From Erysipelotrichales bacterium (GTDB lineage: Bacteria > Bacillota_I > Bacilli_A > Erysipelotrichales > Erysipelotrichaceae), in NCBI GenBank assembly GCA_910576345.1, contig CAJTIT010000001.1:124001-188000 (forward strand): DNA of 64,000 nt. Direction: 5' to 3'. This document shows positions 58,332 to 64,000 of this stretch, piece after piece. Every line of letters starts with the position of its first letter. Position 1 is the stretch's first letter. The notes under the pieces were generated by a model that made no database searches, had not been told where the DNA came from, and saw only the letters and a program-made list of their open reading frames with translations. A program made the position numbers and the translations under genes.

Positions 58332-59358
58332 AAATGCACTTCAAAGCCAAGTAGTTCAAGCATTAAACGATTTAACTGCGGCAATCGAAAATTTGGAACC
58401 GGTAACATCGGAGGAAGTAGATAAAGCAGCTTTAGAACAAGCGATTCGTAATGCAGAAGCATTAAAGAAAGAAGATTATATTGAAGAACACTGGAATACG
58501 TTTACAGAAGTATTGAAACAAGCAAAAGAAGTTGCCAAAAAAGAAGATGTCAGTCAAGAGGCAGTGAATCAAGCAACAGCGAGCTTAACAGACGCAATCG
58601 AAGAAGTGAAGAAACATCCGGTTGAAACAAAACCGGAACTAAACAAAGCAGCTTTACAGGAAGCAATTACCAAGGCTGAAAAAGTAAACAAAGAAGAATA
58701 TACAGAAGAAAGTTATGCAAAATTCGCAAAAGCAATCGAAGATGCAAAAAATGTATTAGACAGTGCTGATGAACAAGGCATCATTGATCAAGCAGTACAA
58801 AAATTAACTGATGCATATAACGTACTTATTAAGAAAGATACGGAAACACCTGTTGAAGTTAACAAAGACGCATTAAAAAACCAGATTGATTTGGCAATTA
58901 CTTTGAACAAGGATGATTACACATCGGAAAGTTGGGCTGTATTCACCTTGGCACTGGTAGAAGCCAATACAGTATTCAATGATGAAAACGTTTCACAAAA
59001 TGCTGTAAATACAGCTTTAAATAATTTAAAAGAAGCACAAGATGCACTTGTGAAAACAGGAACAGATTCAAAACCAGAACAACCAGGTCAACCGGAAAAT
59101 CCGGATACAAATAAACCTTCAAACCCAACAACTCCAGAAGACCCTACACCGGGAAAACCGGTTGCACCTGAAAATCCTGATGATGGTAACCAAAACCCAA
59201 ACAAACCTAGCCAAAGTGTTTCCGCAGAAAAGGAAACAAGTGAAGCATTGAAAAATACAAGTGCCGATAAGAATATGCAATGGTATGCTTTCCTATTGCT
59301 GTCCTTTATATTCACAGGCTTTGCATTCACAATGCGCTTGGAGAAAAAAGAAGATTAA
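58332..59358 (+). pseudogene. Truncated 3' copy of the FIVAR surface protein gene
   Basis: Open to the stop but lacks a start, SD and signal peptide. It corresponds to the end of FIVAR 5, FIVARs 6-8, the proline-rich spacer and the C-terminal membrane segment of the full gene at 59894. It differs from that copy by about seven bases over 1,075 bp. Probably silent; could serve as a donor for gene conversion. An ATG-less frame from 58393 could at most give a cytosolic fragment. Confidence 0.8.
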
Positions 59359-59406
59359 TCATTCAGGATTTAAACGAAAAGAGTACTAGAACCAAGTACT
59401 CTTTTT
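58332..59406 (+). repeat. Direct repeat, copy A (1,075 bp)
   Basis: Aligns without gaps to 61750-62824 at a constant offset of 3,418; includes the terminator hairpin. The seven differences I counted include C58652/T62070. Confidence 0.92.
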
Positions 59407-59407
59407 T
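59377..59407 (+). terminator. Terminator after the truncated FIVAR copy
   Basis: AAAGAGTACT / AGTACTCTTT stem with 7-nt loop and T6. Confidence 0.85.
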
Positions 59408-59893
59408 CATTGTGAAACAATATAAGTTATCACCAAGTATTTTTGATAATAATGAAACAAATAATGTCTCATTTTCAAAACAATGACTACAATCAAGTCA
59501 CATGATATGAAGATGGTTATCTTATTTATAAAAAAGGAACCTCCATTGAAATCTGATTATCTTTTATCTTAAGGATATTGCTTCATTTCTTGTATTTAAA
59601 GCATATTTTCTATATGTCTATAAAAGTACACTCTCCGAGATATAAGTATTTTAGCATAGTTTTATAGGAAAATAAAGGAAAATTTACGTTTTTTACACCG
59701 TTAATAGAATATATAGAAAAGTGTACCTTTGTAGATAGGAAATAAAGAATGAGTGTGTTTATTAAATTTCCATATTGAGATTAGTCACATAAACGCATAC
59801 AAAGAACACGAATGATAGCAAACGAAAGGAGGATGGATAGATTATGCTATCATCAGGGATTATGAAATTATGCTGAAAAGCAAGGAGGTTATT
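59408..59893 (+). promoter_or_regulatory. Long AT-rich leader of the FIVAR gene
   Basis: No coding frame of length. Two inverted hexamers GTACAC (near 59627) and GTGTAC (near 59721) are about 95 bp apart. AAAGGAGG at 59825-59832 is followed by a 10-codon frame (59844-59876) ending just before the real SD (AAGGAGG, 59881-59887); this could be a leader ORF. No confident promoter. Confidence 0.35.
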
Positions 59894-62776
59894 ATGAAAA
59901 TAAGAAATAAAATGACGGCGAGTCTATTGAGTGCTGCTATGGTAATGCTTACATTTCCTGTTTCGACCTTTGCACAAGATAAACAAGTAGAGTCGAAGGC
60001 AAATGTAAATAATGTATGCTTGAGAATGCAGGGAAAAAAAGAAACTTGTAATCAAAATCTTGCTAAAACAATCGATATAGTGGAAAAGTACAATACTAGC
60101 AAAAAGCCTGTTTATATTACTTTACAGGGCAATGCAACAGGCGATGGAATCATCTTCCCTTCCGGTCAAAATATAGCGATTGATTTTGCCGGATACAGCT
60201 ATACAGTGAATGGGCGTCTGGTTGGCTCAACCGGTACACAGACTTTGGGTTTCCAGATTATGCCCAATGCTACTGTATCCTTTAGAAACGGAACGATCAC
60301 TTCCGGCGTGGACGCAAAGGCAAAAATGTTGGTTCAAAATTATGGTAAAATCACACTCAATACCATGACCTTGGACGGACGCAATTTAGACTTAACAAAA
60401 GGTGCTTACACGCTTTCCAATAATAATGGCTATGTCTTCATTGATAATTCAAATATCATTGCCAAAGAGGGGGAAGGCAATTTTGCGTTTGATTTGTATC
60501 ATTGGCCATCTCATGGCTATCAAGATGTTACAGTAAAGGTCAGCGGAAACAGCCACATTTATGGTGATATTGAATATGGTGGTGACAGCACAACAACGGC
60601 GGCAGAAATTAAAACAAATGCACGATTGAAAATCGAGGGCGGTATTTTCGACGGAGCTTTCGTTGTAGATGATAAATTCAAAGATAGTACTGTCAAAGCG
60701 AACATTGAGATTGCGGGTGGTACGTTTACCGACAAAGACAGCAATGCACAAGAATTTTTGCAAAAGAATCTTGTTTTGGATGAACAAGGCAATGTTATAA
60801 AATTTGATAATGGCTCTACCGCTTTACAAGAAGCACTGGATACTGCAAAGGACTATGTCAATGATGAAGCTTATACAGAGGCAAGCCGTAATAATTTAAA
60901 AAATGTCATTGCTTACGCAACAAAATATGCAAATGAGGATGCGACTTTGGAAGATGTGAATAAGGCAAAGGAGATGCTGAAAGATGCAGTAGGCTGCTTG
61001 GTTCCGGTAGAGGTTGATCAACCGAATTTTGCGGCGTTGAATGTAGCCATTGCATTTGGAGAAAGTGCGCTAAAAAACGCTGAGATGTACACACCTGGTA
61101 GCGTTAAGAACCTGGAAGATGCGTTAGAAGCGGCTAAAAATATTGCATCAGATGCCACTGTACAACAGGTTGATGATGCAATTAACGAATTGAGCAAAGC
61201 ATATAAGGAATTAAAATTGATTGCTGATAAAACGGAATTGAATGCCGAGATTGCGAAAGCAAATGCATTAATTGATGGTGATTATGAAAACTGGGATACA
61301 TTTGAGGCAGTATTGAGACGAGCAGAAACAGTTGCGAATAATAAAGATGCCAGTGAAGAAGAAGTCAGTCAAGCAACGGCTGACTTGACAGAGGCAATGG
61401 GTAAACTTCAACCTGTGAATACAGATAGTGCAAAAGCAGCATTGGCAGAAGCAATCAAAGGTGCAGATGGTCTTGTTAAAACAGATTATGATAAGGACAG
61501 CTGGACCTTATTGGAAGAAGCATTGACAGAAGCGGAGAATCTAAGTGATTCTGCTTTAAAGAGTGAAATTGTAAAGGTTACTGAAAAAGTAACCGATGCA
61601 CTAAGCAATTTGAATGCTAAAAAAGCAGATAAAGCAGCTTTGAATCAAAAAATTGAAGAGGTAAAAGACTATAAAGAAGCTGATTATGTATCAGGGTGGT
61701 CTGTATTCGCAGAAGCTTTAAAAGCTGCTCAAACATTGAGTGCAAATGAAAATGCACTTCAAAGCCAAGTAGTTCAAGCATTAAACGATTTAACTGCGGC
61801 AATCGAAAATTTGGAACCGGTAACATCGGAGGAAGTAGATAAAGCAGCTTTAGAACAAGCGATTCGTAATGCAGAAGCATTAAAGAAAGAAGATTATATT
61901 GAAGAACACTGGAATACGTTTACAGAAGTATTGAAACAAGCAAAAGAAGTTGCCAAAAAAGAAGATGTCAGTCAAGAGGCAGTGAATCAAGCAACAGCGA
62001 GCTTAACAGACGCAATCGAAGAAGTGAAGAAACATCCGGTTGAAACAAAACCGGAACTAAACAAAGCAGTTTTACAGGAAGCAATTACCAAGGCTGAAAA
62101 AGTAAACAAAGAAGAATATACAGAAGAAAGTTATGCAAAATTCGCAAAAGCAATCGAAGATGCAAAAAATGTATTAGACAGTGCCGATGAACAAGGTGTC
62201 ATTGATCAAGCTGTACAAAAATTAACTGATGCATATAACGTACTTATTAAGAAAGATACGGAAACACCTGTTGAAGTTAACAAAGACGCATTAAAAAACC
62301 AGATTGATTTGGCAATTACTTTGAACAAGGATGATTACACATCGGAAAGTTGGGCTGTATTCACCTTGGCACTGGTAGAAGCCAATACAGTATTCAATGA
62401 TGAAAACGTTTCACAAAATGCTGTAAATACAGCTTTAAATAATTTAAAAGAAGCACAAGATGCACTTGTGAAAACAGGAACAGATTCAAAACCAGAACAA
62501 CCAGGTCAACCGGAAAATCCGGATACAAATAAACCTTCAAACCCAACAACTCCAGAAGACCCTACACCGGGAAAACCGGTTGCACCTGAAAATCCTGATG
62601 ATGGTAACCAAAACCCAAACAAACCTAGCCAAAGTGTTTCCGCAGAAAAGGAAACAAGTGAAGCATTGAAAAATACAAGTGCCGATAAGAATATGCAATG
62701 GTATGCCTTCCTATTGCTGTCCTTTATATTCACAGGCTTTGCATTCACAATGCGCTTGGAGAAAAAAGAAGATTAA
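59894..62776 (+). CDS. Large FIVAR-repeat surface protein
   Basis: Encodes 960 aa. Signal peptide ~1-27 (ends STFAQ). Residues ~50-300 look like a beta-helix domain (ITLQGNATGDGIIFPSGQNI; NGTITSG; NIEIAGGTF). Then eight FIVAR modules of ~65 residues each follow, with the pattern L..AI..A......Y....W..F..AL..A. A Pro/Asn/Glu-rich spacer (~870-915) leads to a C-terminal hydrophobic segment and charged KKED tail. The place of LPxTG is taken by LKNTSADKN, so sortase anchoring is uncertain. FIVARs typically bind host glycans or fibronectin, or act as spacers; that role is inferred. Confidence 0.85.
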   Translation: MKIRNKMTASLLSAAMVMLTFPVSTFAQDKQVESKANVNNVCLRMQGKKETCNQNLAKTIDIVEKYNTSKKPVYITLQGNATGDGIIFPSGQNIAIDFAGYSYTVNGRLVGSTGTQTLGFQIMPNATVSFRNGTITSGVDAKAKMLVQNYGKITLNTMTLDGRNLDLTKGAYTLSNNNGYVFIDNSNIIAKEGEGNFAFDLYHWPSHGYQDVTVKVSGNSHIYGDIEYGGDSTTTAAEIKTNARLKIEGGIFDGAFVVDDKFKDSTVKANIEIAGGTFTDKDSNAQEFLQKNLVLDEQGNVIKFDNGSTALQEALDTAKDYVNDEAYTEASRNNLKNVIAYATKYANEDATLEDVNKAKEMLKDAVGCLVPVEVDQPNFAALNVAIAFGESALKNAEMYTPGSVKNLEDALEAAKNIASDATVQQVDDAINELSKAYKELKLIADKTELNAEIAKANALIDGDYENWDTFEAVLRRAETVANNKDASEEEVSQATADLTEAMGKLQPVNTDSAKAALAEAIKGADGLVKTDYDKDSWTLLEEALTEAENLSDSALKSEIVKVTEKVTDALSNLNAKKADKAALNQKIEEVKDYKEADYVSGWSVFAEALKAAQTLSANENALQSQVVQALNDLTAAIENLEPVTSEEVDKAALEQAIRNAEALKKEDYIEEHWNTFTEVLKQAKEVAKKEDVSQEAVNQATASLTDAIEEVKKHPVETKPELNKAVLQEAITKAEKVNKEEYTEESYAKFAKAIEDAKNVLDSADEQGVIDQAVQKLTDAYNVLIKKDTETPVEVNKDALKNQIDLAITLNKDDYTSESWAVFTLALVEANTVFNDENVSQNAVNTALNNLKEAQDALVKTGTDSKPEQPGQPENPDTNKPSNPTTPEDPTPGKPVAPENPDDGNQNPNKPSQSVSAEKETSEALKNTSADKNMQWYAFLLLSFIFTGFAFTMRLEKKED

Positions 62777-62824
62777 TCATTCAGGATTTAAACGAAAAGA
62801 GTACTAGAACCAGGTACTCTTTTT
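61750..62824 (+). repeat. Direct repeat, copy B (3' part of the FIVAR gene)
   Basis: Partner of 58332-59406; identity begins at AAATGCACTTC and ends in the terminator T run. Confidence 0.92.
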
Positions 62825-62825
62825 C
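62795..62825 (+). terminator. Terminator of the FIVAR gene
   Basis: Same hairpin as copy A with one base change in the arm (AGGTACTC, G-T pair) and T5. Confidence 0.85.
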
Positions 62826-62841
62826 TGTATGACGCATTCAT

Positions 62842-62870
62842 TTGCTTTCAAAGAGAAGTTATTGTATACT
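62842..62870 (+). promoter_or_regulatory. Promoter of priA
   Basis: TTGCTT (62842-62847), 17 bp, TATACT (62865-62870). Confidence 0.6.
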
Positions 62871-62898
62871 ATGACAAGAAAAGAAAGAAGGGATTGTT

Positions 62899-64000
62899 TT
62901 GCGCATCGCTCATGTATATATGGAACATCCGACCATGAAACTAGATAAGACATTTACCTATGACTGCGCAAACTTTTCTTTACAGCGCGGTATGCGCGTT
63001 AAAGTACCGTTTGGAAATAAACAGCTGATTGGTTTTGTAGACTCTGTGGAAGACATAGATGATACAACCATACACCAATGGAATTATCGAATCAAATCGA
63101 TTATCGATGTATTGGATGAAGAACCATTGATCAACGAAGAATTGTTCAAATTGGCTCATGAAATGGCCAGAACATGCGCAGCCCCTTTAATCAGCTGCTT
63201 TCAATGCATGCTGCCAAGCAAGCTGAAACCAAAAAGCAGTAAACAGACGCTAAAGAAAGAAGCGTGGATCGTTTTTCATCATCGTATCGATCAAATCACC
63301 AAACGACAAAAAGAAATTTTGGATATTATGGAACTGCGCAAAGAAATGCTACGTTCTACCTTTTACAAAGAATTCAAAAGCGCAGGAAAAAAACTGCTGG
63401 AAAACGGATGTCTTGCAATTGAAGAACGGCTTTCACAAGCAAAGTTAGAGGAAACAAATCCGGAAGAATCCCAATATACATTGACACCCGAACAACGTCA
63501 AGCGGTTGCACAAATCTTTCATCATCGTCATCACAAAACATTTCTTTTACATGGTGTAACCGGATCCGGCAAAACCGAAGTGTTCTTACAGTTGGCGAAG
63601 CGTGTGATAGAACAGAATAAACAAGTTCTGTTTCTCGTACCGGAGATTAGCTTGACACCACAGATGATGACAAGAGTAAAACAGCGTTTTGGCGCCAATG
63701 TTGCGATCTATCACAGTAACCTCAATGCGCAGGAAAAATATGAACAATATATGCTGGTCAAACATAAACGTGTATCCATTGTGGTTGGTACAAGAAGCGC
63801 TGTGTTTATGCCATTTGATCATTTGGGACTCCTAATTATGGATGAAGAACATGATCTCAGTTATAAGCAGGATAACACGCCTCGCTATCATTGTCGAGAT
63901 ATTGCGCATATGCGCTCCATACATCACGATTGTCCGCTGATTTTAGCCAGCGCAACCCCAAGTCTGGAATCCTATGCACGCGCCTATAAGGGGCTTTACC
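62899..64000 (+). CDS. priA: Primosomal protein N' (replication restart helicase), 3' end outside window
   Basis: First ~367 codons. PriA rebinds stalled forks and reloads the helicase. The N-terminal DNA-binding domain starts RIAHVYMEHP, and FTYDC is followed by GMRVKVPFG. The helicase starts near residue 195: LTPEQRQAV (Q-motif-like), Walker A GVTGSGKTEVF, DEAH-type MDEEHD, and LASATPSLES. The start is a TTG at 62899 with AGAAGGG SD at 62886-62892; no upstream ATG is in frame. The gene runs off the right edge. Confidence 0.93.
   Translation, partial: MRIAHVYMEHPTMKLDKTFTYDCANFSLQRGMRVKVPFGNKQLIGFVDSVEDIDDTTIHQWNYRIKSIIDVLDEEPLINEELFKLAHEMARTCAAPLISCFQCMLPSKLKPKSSKQTLKKEAWIVFHHRIDQITKRQKEILDIMELRKEMLRSTFYKEFKSAGKKLLENGCLAIEERLSQAKLEETNPEESQYTLTPEQRQAVAQIFHHRHHKTFLLHGVTGSGKTEVFLQLAKRVIEQNKQVLFLVPEISLTPQMMTRVKQRFGANVAIYHSNLNAQEKYEQYMLVKHKRVSIVVGTRSAVFMPFDHLGLLIMDEEHDLSYKQDNTPRYHCRDIAHMRSIHHDCPLILASATPSLESYARAYKGLY

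Noticed and set aside
61617-61880. Minus-strand ORFs rich in Leu/His inside the FIVAR gene
   Set aside because: Shadow frames created by the biased Lys/Ala/Glu codons of the FIVAR repeats; no SD.
60800-62450. Repetitive structure that might be read as a tandem DNA repeat or CRISPR
   Set aside because: The periodicity (~195 bp) is protein-level FIVAR similarity with diverged DNA; no short repeats with unique spacers anywhere in the window.

Overview
The window looks like chromosomal DNA of a low-GC, endospore-forming Firmicute. The class is probably Erysipelotrichia-like; this is inferred from Bacillus-type gene order combined with FIVAR surface proteins and a reduced gene set, and no marker gene in the window settles it. 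Most genes are on the + strand, with A-rich GGAGG-type ribosome binding sites and TATAAT/TAAAAT promoters.

Layout: 1-2.7 kb holds the tail of a GroEL-like gene, a P1-family peptidase and an acidic membrane protein. 2.8-8.1 kb is an envelope and sporulation block: O-antigen ligase-like protein, a DUF1146 protein, spoIID, spoIIQ, mbl and a TagO/WecA-like transferase. 8.4-15.7 kb follows Bacillus order (spoIIE, tilS, hpt, ftsH, dus). 16-17.6 kb holds a phage-like regulatory gene pair and a wrecked IS3-family element. An asparagine synthetase lies on the minus strand at 17.7-19.4 kb. 19.8-29.4 kb is a complete PyrR-attenuated pyrimidine operon, pyrBC-carAB-pyrKDFE. 29.5-40.7 kb is mixed: a decayed AlbA_2 gene, a radical SAM protein, a fused ABC transporter, a bactofilin, an EamA transporter, an [FeFe] hydrogenase, glpK and a class III aminotransferase. 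40.8-43 kb is a small flavin/extracellular-electron-transfer-like locus (two FMN_bind-like lipoproteins, EetA-like, EetB-like, TSCPD protein). 43.1-49.4 kb is ilvABNCD behind a leader-peptide attenuator. 49.5-58.1 kb is polA-mutM-coaE-dnaB-dnaI-pfkA-pyk. 58.1-62.8 kb holds a large FIVAR surface protein and a nearly identical truncated 1,075-bp copy of its 3' end. The start of priA closes the window.

The most striking observation is that both glutamine amidotransferases in the window appear to have lost their glutaminase catalytic residues. In CarA the nucleophile position is Gly and the catalytic His is Asn. The asparagine synthetase starts Met-Ser instead of Met-Cys. The synthetase halves look intact, so the cell may use free ammonia to make carbamoyl phosphate and asparagine.

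Other notable points are a ribosome-mediated ilv attenuator with a 27-residue leader containing nine consecutive branched-chain residues (unusual in Firmicutes, which mostly use T-boxes); a candidate sigma-E promoter for spoIID buried inside the terminator of the preceding gene; candidate sigma-F and Spo0A promoters for spoIIQ and spoIIE; and flavinylation-like D-x-x-[ST]-G-C-T motifs in the two lipoproteins. All homology statements come from reading motifs by eye; no database search was run.
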